Origin: SB25 sp050180705
GTDB lineage: Bacteria > Bacteroidota > Bacteroidia > Bacteroidales > Tenuifilaceae
Length of the DNA stretch: 64,000 nucleotides
Assembly (NCBI GenBank): GCA_050180705.1
Contig: JBFXDX010000001.1
Span: forward strand, 434,001-498,000
Direction: 5' to 3'
This document shows positions 19,136-28,684 of this stretch, in pieces (position 1 is the first letter of the stretch; the number at the start of each line of letters is the position of its first letter). The notes under the pieces are model-generated. The model saw only the letters and a program-made list of their open reading frames with translations. It was not told the origin of the DNA and searched no databases. Position numbers and translations under genes: made by a program.

Positions 19136-19150
19136 TAGTGAACTTATTAA

Positions 19151-19186
19151 AATAAGACCCCGTGAATTCCACGGGGTTTTATTTTG
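19151..19186. terminator. Bidirectional terminator between malic enzyme and AGCS symporter
   Basis: Stem 19157-19164 with 19170-19177 (ACCCCGTG/CACGGGGT), 5-base loop, T-rich on the right and A-rich on the left, between two convergent stop codons. Confidence 0.75.
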
Positions 19187-19197
19187 GTATATGATCC

Positions 19198-20916
19198 TTA
19201 TAATTTCTCGGGTATCTTCACGTCTGGATGTTCGTTTTTAAAATCAACCCAGTATTGCTTTATGGTCGCCTTAACCTCTTTTCGGAGTAATAGTATTCCA
19301 AATAGGTTTGGTATTGCCATAAACACTACCGTTAACAACGATAAATTCCAAATAATGGTAGTATCGGTAAACGAAGCAAAGAAGAATGCAATAACAAACA
19401 CTATTCTGTACACTATAACATACCTGGCACCAAAGAGGAATGTAACAGACCTATCGCCATAGTAAGACCACGATATTGCAGTTGAAAAGGCAAATAGCAT
19501 AATACCAATCGACACAATGTACTTACCCCAACTACCAAAGAAACTCCTTGTAAAGGCCAGCGTGGTTAACTGAGCACTATGAACTAATGATTTTCCTTCA
19601 ATCTTTAATCCCGATGGTAACTCGGTAATTTTCCCATCAACCACCTTGATCGGTCCCGAATACATATTGTCCTTTGAGGAAAAAACAATATCCTCGGCAA
19701 TTGAGCGCGCGTGAATAACTGTTACGCTATCGGCTAGCTTACCATCCTTTATGGTTAAATCGCCATTAAAAACTGTAAGTTTTTTACCGCTATTTAAATG
19801 ATGCCTTATTTGATCGATATCAGCTGAATTTGATTGGTTATATGAGTGTGCAAGAACTTCTATATCTGTCACCTGAAATTTATTCGGAACTTTCTCGCTC
19901 CAAATACCCGAAGATAGCAATACTAGTCCTGTTAATGTACAGATGATAATTGTATCGATAAAAGGCTCAAGAATTGATACCATTCCTTCGGAAACAGGCT
20001 CGTGCGCTCTTGCTGCAGAGTGAGCAATTGGTGCCGACCCCTGCCCTGCCTCGTTTGAGAATAATCCACGATTAACGCCTTGGTTCAACGCAAATGCAAA
20101 ACCAGCACCGATAAAACCTCCTGTTGCTGCTGTACCAGTAAATACATTCCTAAAAATTGATATAAACGAAGGAATTATGTTCTCATAATTAAAAAGAATT
20201 ACAGCAAGTGCACCTACGAGATATATTAAAGCCATACCTGGTACTAGTTTTTCGGTAACCTTGGCAATACGCTTTATACCTCCAATGATAATAAGAGCAA
20301 GCAGTATTGATAAAACTGCACCAGTAATAATATGCTTAATGCCAAACGTTGCAAAAATAGAGTCGGAAATACTTACTATCTGAGGCAAACTACCCGATCC
20401 GAACGAAGACAGAATTGTTGCTGCTGCAAAGAAAATTCCAAGCCATTTTCCAGTTTGAATAACTTTCTTGTTTTTGAGCGTAATATTTAAACGTTTCTTC
20501 ATATAGTACATTGGACCACCAGCCACCATACCTTGCTCATCAAAATCCCTGTACTTATGCGATAGGGTTACTTCAACAAACTTGGTACACATACCTAGAA
20601 AAGCGGTTAAAAGCATCCAGAAAAGTGCAGCAGGTCCTCCAAGGTGAATTGCCAACGCAACTCCGGCAATATTTCCAGTTCCAACAGTTCCCGACAAAGC
20701 CGTAGCTAATGCCTGAAAGTGAGATGTATCGCCCTTATCGGTCTTTTTATCGAATTTACCCTTTACAATTTTAATGGCGTGGTTGAAGTAGCGAATTTGA
20801 GGAAAGCCCAGGTAGAAAGTAAAGAATATACCCGTGCCAACTAAAAAAAACACGAACCAAGGGTGTCCTCCTAAAATACTGTGAAGATTAATAAAGAAAT
20901 CGTTTACTTGTTGCAT
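19198..20916 (-). CDS. Sodium:alanine/amino-acid symporter, AGCS family, with an insert
   Basis: A 572-residue sodium-coupled amino acid carrier of the AGCS (alanine or glycine:cation symporter) family, inner membrane, with about 11 membrane segments. Family motifs GTVGTGNIAGVALAI (about 76-90) and GLFSNEAGQGSAPIAH (about 284-299) are intact. The family is usually about 450-500 residues. The extra length is a polar insert at about 341-445, between two hydrophobic parts, starting near SEKVPNKFQVT and ending near KSLVHSAQ; it contains repeats of short beta-like strands. A promoter and a terminator of its own are seen, so it is probably transcribed alone. Confidence 0.88.
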   Translation of the reverse strand: MQQVNDFFINLHSILGGHPWFVFFLVGTGIFFTFYLGFPQIRYFNHAIKIVKGKFDKKTDKGDTSHFQALATALSGTVGTGNIAGVALAIHLGGPAALFWMLLTAFLGMCTKFVEVTLSHKYRDFDEQGMVAGGPMYYMKKRLNITLKNKKVIQTGKWLGIFFAAATILSSFGSGSLPQIVSISDSIFATFGIKHIITGAVLSILLALIIIGGIKRIAKVTEKLVPGMALIYLVGALAVILFNYENIIPSFISIFRNVFTGTAATGGFIGAGFAFALNQGVNRGLFSNEAGQGSAPIAHSAARAHEPVSEGMVSILEPFIDTIIICTLTGLVLLSSGIWSEKVPNKFQVTDIEVLAHSYNQSNSADIDQIRHHLNSGKKLTVFNGDLTIKDGKLADSVTVIHARSIAEDIVFSSKDNMYSGPIKVVDGKITELPSGLKIEGKSLVHSAQLTTLAFTRSFFGSWGKYIVSIGIMLFAFSTAISWSYYGDRSVTFLFGARYVIVYRIVFVIAFFFASFTDTTIIWNLSLLTVVFMAIPNLFGILLLRKEVKATIKQYWVDFKNEHPDVKIPEKL

Positions 20917-20955
20917 TCTGGTTTGGTTTTAGGTTAAAAATCGTTAGGTTGAAGA

Positions 20956-20985
20956 CAAAAGTAGCAATTCCAGCCAAAGAACAAA
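20956..20985 (-). promoter_or_regulatory. Predicted promoter of AGCS symporter gene
   Basis: Minus strand TTTG (20985-20982), an 18-base spacer, TACTTTTG (20963-20956). Leader about 35 bases to the start at 20916. Confidence 0.55.
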
Positions 20986-21014
20986 ATTTTTTAACACTAG
21001 GGAGAAGGATTTAA

Positions 21015-21053
21015 GAATTTGAGGATGTGTGAATTTGAAGGTATAATGATGTG
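21015..21053 (+). repeat. Short quasi-tandem GAATTTGA repeat
   Basis: GAATTTGAGGATGTGT is followed at once by GAATTTGAAGGTATAATG and ATGTG. Two imperfect 16-base units sit in the intergenic region between the AGCS gene and the ABC-F terminator. Its role is unknown. Confidence 0.45.
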
Positions 21054-21111
21054 ATAATAAAAAGCAGTTCCTAAACTGAATGTAAAATGTAAAGGTTATA
21101 TCTACAACAAT

Positions 21112-21138
21112 AAACCCCGAGATGATACTCGGGGTTTT
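21112..21138 (-). terminator. Intrinsic terminator after ABC-F gene
   Basis: Perfect 10-base stem (21112-21121 with 21128-21137), 6-base loop; AT-rich on the far side. It lies 36 bases past the ABC-F stop codon. Confidence 0.7.
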
Positions 21139-21173
21139 ATATGATGCATTAAAATAAACTATCAATCTTACTT

Positions 21174-22811
21174 TTACGATTTTCTTTCTATCTCCTTCAG
21201 GTTATCCAACTTCTTAGTTTCAAGGAAGTACTGAATATCGCCCAAGTACTCTTTTACACGCTTATTGCCAAACTCGTAAACCTTATTGGCCAAACCATTA
21301 AGAAAATCACGGTCGTGCGATACCACTATCAATGTACCATCGTAGTTCTGTAGCGCCTCTTTCAGAATATCCTTGGTACGCAAATCCAAGTGGTTGGTTG
21401 GCTCATCAAGAATTAGTAGGTTAACTGGCGCAAGCAGCAATTTTATCATTGCCAAGCGGGTACGCTCTCCTCCCGAAAGAACCTTTACCTTTTTGGTCCA
21501 GCTATCGCCGCCAAACATAAATGCACCGAGCAAATCTTTAATTTTAGTGCGAATATCGCCTACTGCAACATCATCGATTGTTTGGTATACTGTTAGTTCC
21601 TCATCCAGAAGCGATGCCTCATTTTGGGCAAAATAACCCACCATTACGTTATGTCCTAAACTAAGATTCCCGTCGTGGTCAATCTGCTTCATTATCGCCT
21701 TAACAAGGGTGGATTTACCCTCGCCGTTTTTACCCACAAAGGCAATCTTATCGCCACGTTCAAGGGTGAATGTGGCATTCTGGAATACCAAATGGTCGTC
21801 GTACGATTTTCCAACCCTATCAACAATTACAGGATGATTTCCCGAGCGTGGTGATGGCGGAAAACGCAATTTTAGTGCCGATGTATCCTCCTCGTCAATC
21901 TCAACCAAATCGAGCTTATCCAACATCTTAACCCTACTCTTAACCTGATTGGTTTTTGAGTATGTTCCCTTAAAACGCTCAATGAACTCCTCGGTTTCGG
22001 CAATCATCTTTTGCTGTTCTTCCCAAGCCTTTTGCTGCTGAATGCGGCGCTCCTTGCGCAGTTCAAGGTACTTTGAGTAGTTTACCTTGTAATCATATAT
22101 TCGTCCAAGCGTAACCTCGATGGTACGGTTGGTGATATTATCAACAAAAGCACGGTCGTGCGAAATCACAATTACAGCCTTGGCGCTATTAACCAAAAAA
22201 TCCTCCAACCACTGAATCGACTCAATATCCAAGTGGTTTGTGGGCTCATCGAGTAGAATCAAATCGGGTTTCTTGAGCAGAATTTTGGCCAACTCAATGC
22301 GCATACGCCAACCTCCACTGAAATCGCTGGTTGGACGGTTAAAATCTTCACGCACAAAGCCTAAACCTATCAAAATCTTCTCAACCTCAGCCTGATAGTT
22401 CACCTCCTCAATGGAGTAGAACTTTTCGCTTAACGCGGTAACATCCTCAATCAACTTGTAGTACTCTGGCGACTCGTAATCGGTTCTGCTGGCCAATTCG
22501 GCATTCATAGCCTCAATTTTGGCCTCCATCTCAAAGATATGGGCAAACGCCTGCGATGTCTCCTCAAAAACCGACATCTTGTTATCGGTCATTAAGTGCT
22601 GAGGCAGATAGGCAATAACAGCATCGTTGGGAGCTGAAACCACTCCGCGGGAGGGCGTCCTCTCCCCTGCCAAAATCTTAAGCAGGGTCGATTTTCCTGC
22701 ACCGTTCTTACCCATCAGCGCAATTCTATCCTTATCGTTTATAGCAAACGATATATCCTTAAAAAGCGTTGTACCGCCAAACTCTACTGCTAATCCGTCA
22801 ACTGAAATCAT
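21174..22811 (-). CDS. ABC-F family ATPase (ribosome-associated)
   Basis: A soluble protein of 545 residues with two ABC ATPase domains and no membrane segments, the ABC-F class that acts on ribosomes (translation factor or antibiotic-protection proteins such as EttA/YbiT/Uup). Domain 1: Walker A GKNGAGKST (about 35-43), signature FSGGWRMR, Walker B LILLDEPTNHLD. Inter-domain linker about 245-310, highly charged (QQQKAWEEQQKMIAETEEFIERF pattern). Domain 2: GKNGEGKST, LSGGERTRL, LLILDEPTNHLD. No long C-terminal coiled coil as in Uup. The linker length suggests the YbiT-like branch; the exact subgroup needs a tree. It has its own promoter and terminator. Confidence 0.9.
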   Translation of the reverse strand: MISVDGLAVEFGGTTLFKDISFAINDKDRIALMGKNGAGKSTLLKILAGERTPSRGVVSAPNDAVIAYLPQHLMTDNKMSVFEETSQAFAHIFEMEAKIEAMNAELASRTDYESPEYYKLIEDVTALSEKFYSIEEVNYQAEVEKILIGLGFVREDFNRPTSDFSGGWRMRIELAKILLKKPDLILLDEPTNHLDIESIQWLEDFLVNSAKAVIVISHDRAFVDNITNRTIEVTLGRIYDYKVNYSKYLELRKERRIQQQKAWEEQQKMIAETEEFIERFKGTYSKTNQVKSRVKMLDKLDLVEIDEEDTSALKLRFPPSPRSGNHPVIVDRVGKSYDDHLVFQNATFTLERGDKIAFVGKNGEGKSTLVKAIMKQIDHDGNLSLGHNVMVGYFAQNEASLLDEELTVYQTIDDVAVGDIRTKIKDLLGAFMFGGDSWTKKVKVLSGGERTRLAMIKLLLAPVNLLILDEPTNHLDLRTKDILKEALQNYDGTLIVVSHDRDFLNGLANKVYEFGNKRVKEYLGDIQYFLETKKLDNLKEIERKS

Positions 22812-22833
22812 CTACCTCTAAAAATTTAAGCCG

Positions 22834-22841
22834 CAAAGATA
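22834..22841 (-). promoter_or_regulatory. Candidate -7 element of ABC-F gene
   Basis: TATCTTTG on the minus strand, 23 bases upstream of the start codon at 22811. The -33 element is not clear. Confidence 0.4.
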
Positions 22842-22960
22842 GGGATTTCGTGAGAAGTTAAACGTGAATCGTTAAAAGAAAGAGTTAAAGTTTGTTGAAG
22901 GCGTAAACTAAGGCTAATGTAAAATTTATTTAAGAGGTAACATCCTCAGCAAGAAATAAT

Positions 22961-23794
22961 CTATATTTTTTCCATTTTTTTAATATCAGGATTGATATTT
23001 GGTTTTAAGCGGATATTAGATCTTTGCAATCTACCTTCCAATCCAATTTTACTTAAAATTGTCTTTATATTACCAAACATCCAATCTTGCATTTCAGGAT
23101 GAGTAATTACTTTAAAATCCAAATCATACAAATCAGGAATATTTAACTCAAATTTATTGATGAAATTATTAGTTAAATTTGATATTGCAAGAAATCTGTA
23201 CTCATTTTCATAAGAATAACTCAAATCTTTCTTTAATCCAGAATATTGATTTTTAGGCTCTTCATATTTTTCATACTCAAACTCTGGAGGATATACAGCA
23301 TTATAATGCACGATTCCGCTTACAAAATTATCTATAGAATGATCTACTAAATTTGTAACTTCTTTTTTAATCTGATTAATCAATATATCTGGTCTTATTT
23401 TCACGACCACACTTTCAGAATTTGAGTATAAATTCCACATAGCATAGGACTCTCTATTATCAAGAAACCAACAACTTGCAAACTGATTTTTTTGAAATAA
23501 ATCAGCATAATTCAATAATTTTATTATTGCATTATATGCATCACGTTTTGCATCCTTTTTAACTTCATTTGTAGAGAATAAACTGGAATTAAGGGAATCT
23601 GTATCATAAAAAATCTCATTCAAATACAATTCGAAAATAAGCTTCTCTGGCAACCCTTCGTTTGGGTCTTCAAACATATCTAATCTTGTAAAATAAATTT
23701 TTCTCTCATTAATTAAATATAAGAATTTGTGGAGATCTAAAAACTTCCACAAATACTGATCTTTAAAATCATACTTTATTAACTCGTATTCCAT
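22961..23794 (-). CDS. DUF2971 domain protein
   Basis: A 277-residue protein with the DUF2971 pattern: an N-terminal KFLDLHKFLYLINERKIYF that leads to FTRLDMFEDPNEG, then SCWFLDNRESYAMWNLYS, and a C-terminal part with EYRFLA. The domain occurs widely in accessory regions and has no assigned biochemical role. Base composition is visibly AT-richer than its neighbours and the upstream region (23930-23985) contains hairpin repeats, which suggests it may be a later arrival. No promoter was recognised. Confidence 0.75.
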   Translation of the reverse strand: MEYELIKYDFKDQYLWKFLDLHKFLYLINERKIYFTRLDMFEDPNEGLPEKLIFELYLNEIFYDTDSLNSSLFSTNEVKKDAKRDAYNAIIKLLNYADLFQKNQFASCWFLDNRESYAMWNLYSNSESVVVKIRPDILINQIKKEVTNLVDHSIDNFVSGIVHYNAVYPPEFEYEKYEEPKNQYSGLKKDLSYSYENEYRFLAISNLTNNFINKFELNIPDLYDLDFKVITHPEMQDWMFGNIKTILSKIGLEGRLQRSNIRLKPNINPDIKKMEKI

Positions 23795-23933
23795 ATCTTT
23801 AATTTTAAGTTAATTAATCTATAAGTTACGAAAAATCTGGCAAATAGACAAGATTATTAGGAAACAGTTATCAACAATTGACTTGTCAAAACCTTCGTTA
23901 ATAATAAAAAGGAGATTCCTCAATTCGCTGCTG

Positions 23934-23983
23934 CACGACTCCTGTCGTGTGGCCGAAAGAAGCACGCGATAAAATCGCGCGCT
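23934..23983. repeat. Pair of REP-like hairpins
   Basis: Hairpin 1: CACGAC/GTCGTG (23934-23949, 4-base loop). Hairpin 2: a 10-base stem with one mismatch (23961-23970 with 23974-23983), loop AAA, rich in GCG. Together they make a GC-rich island in an AT-rich spacer. The motif AAAGAAGCACGC recurs at about 61853-61864, so it is a dispersed element. Confidence 0.55.
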
Positions 23984-24018
23984 AGCAACCTAGTTAAACA
24001 ACTATCAACTAAAGACAC

Positions 24019-24026
24019 TATCTTTG
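24019..24026 (+). promoter_or_regulatory. Candidate -7 element of mnmE
   Basis: TATCTTTG, an exact TAnnTTTG match, 18 bases before the ATG at 24045. No good -33 element was found. Confidence 0.45.
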
Positions 24027-24044
24027 CAGAAAATTTAGATTTTG

Positions 24045-25445
24045 ATGCTCGACGATTCTACCATAGTTGCCATAGCCACACCCGCAGGAATGGGCGCCAT
24101 TGCGGTTATCCGCCTTAGCGGTAAGGATTCCATTGCCATTGCCGATACTGTTTTTCAATCATCGAACAAAGGCAAGAAACTTGCCACTCAAAAGCCTTAC
24201 ACCATTCATTACGGCTCAGTTGTGGATAACGGTAGAGTGTTAGACGATGTGCTGGTAAGTATCTTTAAAGCGCCTCACTCCTACACTGGCGAGGATAGCA
24301 TTGAGATATCGTGCCACGGCTCGGTGGTTATTCAGCAGCAGATTCTGGAGATGCTTATAAAAAGCGGCGCACGACTTGCCAAACCTGGCGAATTTACACT
24401 ACGTGCGTTCCTAAACGGAAAAATCGACCTATCGCAGGCCGAGGCCATTGCCGACCTTATTGCATCGTCGAGCGAGGCTGCTCGCAGAGTTGCACTACAA
24501 CAGATGCGTGGAGGTTTCTCCGATAAACTTAAAGCCCTTCGCGAACAACTGGTAAAATTCACTGCGCTTATTGAGTTGGAATTGGATTTCAGCGATGAGG
24601 ATGTTGAATTTGCAGATAGAAGCCAACTGGAGCAACTAATCAACGGAATTCTTACAGAGATAAACCGATTAATCGACTCGTTCAGCCACGGTAATGCCAT
24701 AAAAACAGGTATTCCAGTTACCATTGCGGGTAAACCCAACGTGGGTAAATCCACACTATTGAACCGTTTACTCAACGAGGAAAAGGCCATTGTGTCGGAA
24801 ATTGCTGGTACAACCCGCGATTCCATTGAGGATACAATCCATTTGGGCGGTATCAACTTTAGGTTTATAGATACTGCTGGGCTACGCCACACCTCCGATA
24901 CCATTGAATCGATAGGGATTGAGCGTGCGCTCAACAAAATTGAGCAGGCCAAAGTAGTGCTTTACCTACTGGATGCTCAGGAAAGTATGGCCGATTGCCT
25001 TGAGGCAATATCGGAGTTCAAGCCAAAACTAACCAACGAGCAAAGCCTTGTTGTACTTGTGAACAAGGAGGACAAATCGAACCCACAACACACCGTCGAT
25101 TTGGTTACTGCAATTAACAAGCAGTTTGGCTGTAAGGCCATATCAATATCAGCAAAAGGTGGCCATAATATCGATATACTAACTCAAATACTTATAGAAA
25201 TTGGGCTAAGTGGTCAACCCGAAAACGAGGATGTGGTTGTTACCAACGCTCGCCACTACGATTCGCTTATAAACACCCAGAAAAACTTAGATCAGGCTCT
25301 TATTGGGCTTAAAGCCAATATTTCGGGCGATTTGCTTGCCATTGATATTCGTCAGGCAATATACCATTTAGGGGAGATAACCGGAGAAATAACAAACAAT
25401 GAGGTGCTTGGATATATATTCTCCAAGTTTTGCATCGGAAAGTAA
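24045..25445 (+). CDS. mnmE: tRNA modification GTPase MnmE
   Basis: A 466-residue GTPase that, with MnmG, adds the aminomethyl or carboxymethylaminomethyl group to uridine 34 of certain tRNAs. The N-terminal formyl-THF-binding domain (1-120; IVAIATPAGMGAIAVIRLSG), helical domain, G domain with GKPNVGKST (G1), DTAGLRHT (G3) and NKED (G4), and the C-terminal FCIGK with the conserved Cys are all present. The start is the ATG at 24045; a TTG directly in front extends the open frame but is unlikely. It stands alone, convergent with the kinase at 25660. Confidence 0.96.
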   Translation: MLDDSTIVAIATPAGMGAIAVIRLSGKDSIAIADTVFQSSNKGKKLATQKPYTIHYGSVVDNGRVLDDVLVSIFKAPHSYTGEDSIEISCHGSVVIQQQILEMLIKSGARLAKPGEFTLRAFLNGKIDLSQAEAIADLIASSSEAARRVALQQMRGGFSDKLKALREQLVKFTALIELELDFSDEDVEFADRSQLEQLINGILTEINRLIDSFSHGNAIKTGIPVTIAGKPNVGKSTLLNRLLNEEKAIVSEIAGTTRDSIEDTIHLGGINFRFIDTAGLRHTSDTIESIGIERALNKIEQAKVVLYLLDAQESMADCLEAISEFKPKLTNEQSLVVLVNKEDKSNPQHTVDLVTAINKQFGCKAISISAKGGHNIDILTQILIEIGLSGQPENEDVVVTNARHYDSLINTQKNLDQALIGLKANISGDLLAIDIRQAIYHLGEITGEITNNEVLGYIFSKFCIGK

Positions 25446-25556
25446 CCAGCACAATGTAAGCATTAATAAAACAAAGAATATACACCTAAAGTACTATTTC
25501 TCGGGCTTTTTCGTTATATATACTTATTTTTAATAAGTGATATTTATTGTTTTTTT

Positions 25557-25583
25557 GGTACAAATTTGTACCTTAATTGTACC
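25557..25583. promoter_or_regulatory. Palindrome GGTACAAATTTGTACC with an extra half-site
   Basis: A perfect 16-base palindrome (25557-25572) is followed by a second TTGTACC (25577-25583), 11 bases from the first one. This spacing is about one helical turn, as in operator arrays. It lies between two convergent genes, so it is not in an obvious promoter. It might be a protein-binding site, a remnant, or an attachment-like sequence. Confidence 0.4.
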
Positions 25584-25659
25584 TTGAATAGTTGAGAACT
25601 AATTAAACCTTTTGGAATATTATGGCATTATGAAAGAAACTAGGAAGTAAAGCAATGAA

Positions 25660-28476
25660 CTAGCGAGGAAGCGAAAAAGTGAATATACTACCTTCTCCCA
25701 ATTTACTCTCTACCCAAATTTTACCATTATGCTTTTCAACAAACTCTTTGCAAACAAGTAAACCCAAACCAGTTCCCCTTTCATTGGCAGTTCCTCTTTG
25801 CGATTTGTTATTGGACAAACTAAAAAGTCTACTTACGGTTTCATCGCTCATTCCAATTCCTCTATCATAAACATTTATTTCGGTATAATCGTCTAAACAT
25901 AATGAGTAGATATCAACTTTACTATTAGGATTACTGTACTTGATTGCATTGGTTAATAAATTACGTATTATTATTCGGAGCAAATACCCATCGGCCATTA
26001 CCATTAATTTATTGTTGAATGAGTTTATGGCAATATTTTTCTTTTGAGCAATATAGTGTACATTTTCGATCTCCTCGTTTACAATCGCATCTAAATCGAT
26101 ATGCTTAGGATTAAAAGATACCATTCCTCGCTGAGTATTTGCCCAATCGAGTAAATTCTCAAGCAACGTATTTAAATTGATTGCAGAAGTGTATATATGA
26201 TGCGAATACTCTTCAACCTTTTCGGCATTATTCCGTTCCTGATTGTTTATTAAAAGTTCCGAGAAACCAATAACCGCATTAAGCGGATTTCTTAAATCGT
26301 GTGCAATTATCGAAAACAGTTTGTCCTTTGCAGCATTTGCTTCACTTACCTTGATTTCTGCAAGTTTTCGCTCAGTAATATCCTTCATAAAACCAATCAT
26401 CTCAATTGGACTACCACTATCGTCGACTCTGAGCACTTTAATAGTAGATAGGACCCATTTTATATCGCCATTTTTAGTAAACATTCGATGCTCTATAGAA
26501 CTGACAGATGATTCCTGTGCAATGCTTGATACAATGTATTTTCTGACAATATCAAAATCATCGGGATGAATAAGCTTCCCTGGAATCGAATTAAGAGAAA
26601 GATTCATCAACTCTTCGGATGAATATCCCATAGCATTCGCCCAAACTTCATCAACAGTTGTTATCTTATCCTGTAAATTACTAAACCACAAACCAATCCC
26701 CCCTTCACGGAGAACTATATCCAAATAATCTCTATTCTTCTTTGCTTCAAGTTCTGCTAGTTTTCGAGAGGTAATATCGTGAGCAACACCTCTAAGACTA
26801 ATAATATTACCATTTGTATCAGAAATTATACTACTACTTATATCAACATAAACCCGCTTTCCACTTATACCATGTTTCACTTCCACCTCAAACGCTATAA
26901 TACTGTCTTTATTCATAATATGATCATTATAGCGCATTCCTACACGTTCTTCCTCCGCTGGAACTATTAAATCAAAAATACGCATATGGTATAACTCCTC
27001 TGGCTTAAAGCCAAAAATGCTTAACGATTGAGGACTTGCATAGGTAAAAGTTCCATCTGGCGCAATCTCCCATGTCATACTTGGACTAGTCTCCACAAGA
27101 ACTCGATACTTTTCTTCGCTTTCCATAAGCTGTTTCTCAAACACTTTACGCTGAGTAATATCTCGGATTATGAATATTATACCATATGGCATACCATCAG
27201 CATCACGAAGAACTTCACCATTTACCTCACAAAACACATCATGATCGGAACCTAAATCTAACTTATACTCAATATTACCAATATTTTTTTCGAACATCAA
27301 TCTTAAGTTTTCTGCAGCTGTTGTACGATCTTCAAGTGCAACCATCGACAATATGTTCATTCCTATGACATTTCGAACGGGATATTTACTTAAAATCTTC
27401 AATCCTTTATCGTTGACATAATTGATTGTTCCATCGATACTACATTGTAAAAAAACATCCGGAATAGTGTAAACAATTTTTTGGTAGATTTCCTTGTTCA
27501 TTCGAAGCTGTTTCTCTATTTGTTTAATATGTGAAATATCACTCACTGCTCCATGGTATCCAACGACTATGTTGTCTTCATTCTTAATTGCTACAGCTGA
27601 TAGCAAAGCATCCAACGTTGTTCCATCTCGCTTAATACACTGACATGGTATATTCTTGTAAAAACCAGTTACAATGAGTTCCTCCGATATAGTTTGCTGA
27701 ATATCAAGTTTAGACTCCTCTGTTAAAAAGTCAAATGCACTTAACCCAAGTATCTCCTCCCTGCTATATCCAAAATTATCGAGCCAATAATCACTAACAC
27801 TAATTAATGTTCCAACATTATCTGTACTAAAAATCATTACAGGAATATTGTTCATGTGTCGACATGGATCAATCTTATTCGACTTGATTATCTCCTGAAT
27901 TTTGTAATATCTGGTGGTGTTTTTTAGATATATAACAATTCCTCCGATTCTAGGTCTTGCTAAATAATTTTGCCAATATGATTCAACTGTAATATATTCT
28001 CCATTTTTACATAAAAACTTAAATTCCAATGTTAATGTAGAATCAGAATTACTCTTTACCTTCTCGAATAGTTCTTTAACACGTATATAATCTAGAGGGT
28101 CTAAATACTCAAATAAATTTTTGCCATCGGTATCTTCAAGAGCAAATCCAGTTTGCAGTTCGAAAGAAGGATCAATATATTTAAAATTCCCTTGGCTATC
28201 TATCACTAAATGCATATTATGCGAAAATTCGACTTTCTCGATACAATCAAGTCTAAATTTTTCCAATACACTATGAATATACCATCTTATGATGAATATA
28301 AAAACGATAGTGACACCCATATAAAATGAAACAAATGCAACAATAATCGCAGGCTTAATAACAGGAAACGCAATGATTTTGTAAAAAATAACGCCAACCG
28401 CACAAAGTATAATAAATAACAATAAAACCAGTGATAATCTATTTTTATAGTGTCCAACTATCTTGCTTCCCCTCAT
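25660..28476 (-). CDS. Multi-PAS membrane histidine kinase
   Basis: A 938-residue sensor kinase. Two membrane helices with a short exposed loop lie at about 14-34 and 43-65; a run of PAS/PAC domains follows (at about 85-190, 210-325, 335-445, 455-575, 580-705), with repeated Y-KI-M linkers and DIT.RK ends. The HisKA box is IIAHDLRNPLNAV with His726 and the ATPase has RGTANERGTGLGLLV. There is no receiver domain, unlike the other three kinases here. The IAHDLRNPL form of the box marks the HisKA group common in Bacteroidota. Signal and partner are unknown; several PAS domains suggest redox or small-ligand sensing. Confidence 0.88.
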   Translation of the reverse strand: MRGSKIVGHYKNRLSLVLLLFIILCAVGVIFYKIIAFPVIKPAIIVAFVSFYMGVTIVFIFIIRWYIHSVLEKFRLDCIEKVEFSHNMHLVIDSQGNFKYIDPSFELQTGFALEDTDGKNLFEYLDPLDYIRVKELFEKVKSNSDSTLTLEFKFLCKNGEYITVESYWQNYLARPRIGGIVIYLKNTTRYYKIQEIIKSNKIDPCRHMNNIPVMIFSTDNVGTLISVSDYWLDNFGYSREEILGLSAFDFLTEESKLDIQQTISEELIVTGFYKNIPCQCIKRDGTTLDALLSAVAIKNEDNIVVGYHGAVSDISHIKQIEKQLRMNKEIYQKIVYTIPDVFLQCSIDGTINYVNDKGLKILSKYPVRNVIGMNILSMVALEDRTTAAENLRLMFEKNIGNIEYKLDLGSDHDVFCEVNGEVLRDADGMPYGIIFIIRDITQRKVFEKQLMESEEKYRVLVETSPSMTWEIAPDGTFTYASPQSLSIFGFKPEELYHMRIFDLIVPAEEERVGMRYNDHIMNKDSIIAFEVEVKHGISGKRVYVDISSSIISDTNGNIISLRGVAHDITSRKLAELEAKKNRDYLDIVLREGGIGLWFSNLQDKITTVDEVWANAMGYSSEELMNLSLNSIPGKLIHPDDFDIVRKYIVSSIAQESSVSSIEHRMFTKNGDIKWVLSTIKVLRVDDSGSPIEMIGFMKDITERKLAEIKVSEANAAKDKLFSIIAHDLRNPLNAVIGFSELLINNQERNNAEKVEEYSHHIYTSAINLNTLLENLLDWANTQRGMVSFNPKHIDLDAIVNEEIENVHYIAQKKNIAINSFNNKLMVMADGYLLRIIIRNLLTNAIKYSNPNSKVDIYSLCLDDYTEINVYDRGIGMSDETVSRLFSLSNNKSQRGTANERGTGLGLLVCKEFVEKHNGKIWVESKLGEGSIFTFSLPR

Positions 28477-28684
28477 ATATCAATAGAATAAGATGTTAAA
28501 TGTTTATTTATAGCGATATAAAAGACTTTTGTTTCACTCTAAATGTTAATTTATATCAACATATACAATGATAAAAACATTCAAAAACATATCGCATTTA
28601 AATTATAAACGGATATATATCATAAACATATATTAACGGTTCTATTTTAAAATAATTTAATGGAGGAAGACTTATTGTCTTTCT

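Noticed and set aside
20944..21165. Small minus-strand frame of 73 codons near the AGCS start
   Set aside because: Covers the AGCS promoter, the short repeat and the terminator of the ABC-F gene; no family similarity.
24311..24952. Frames inside mnmE on both strands
   Set aside because: The mnmE frame is fully conserved and the others show no family motifs.
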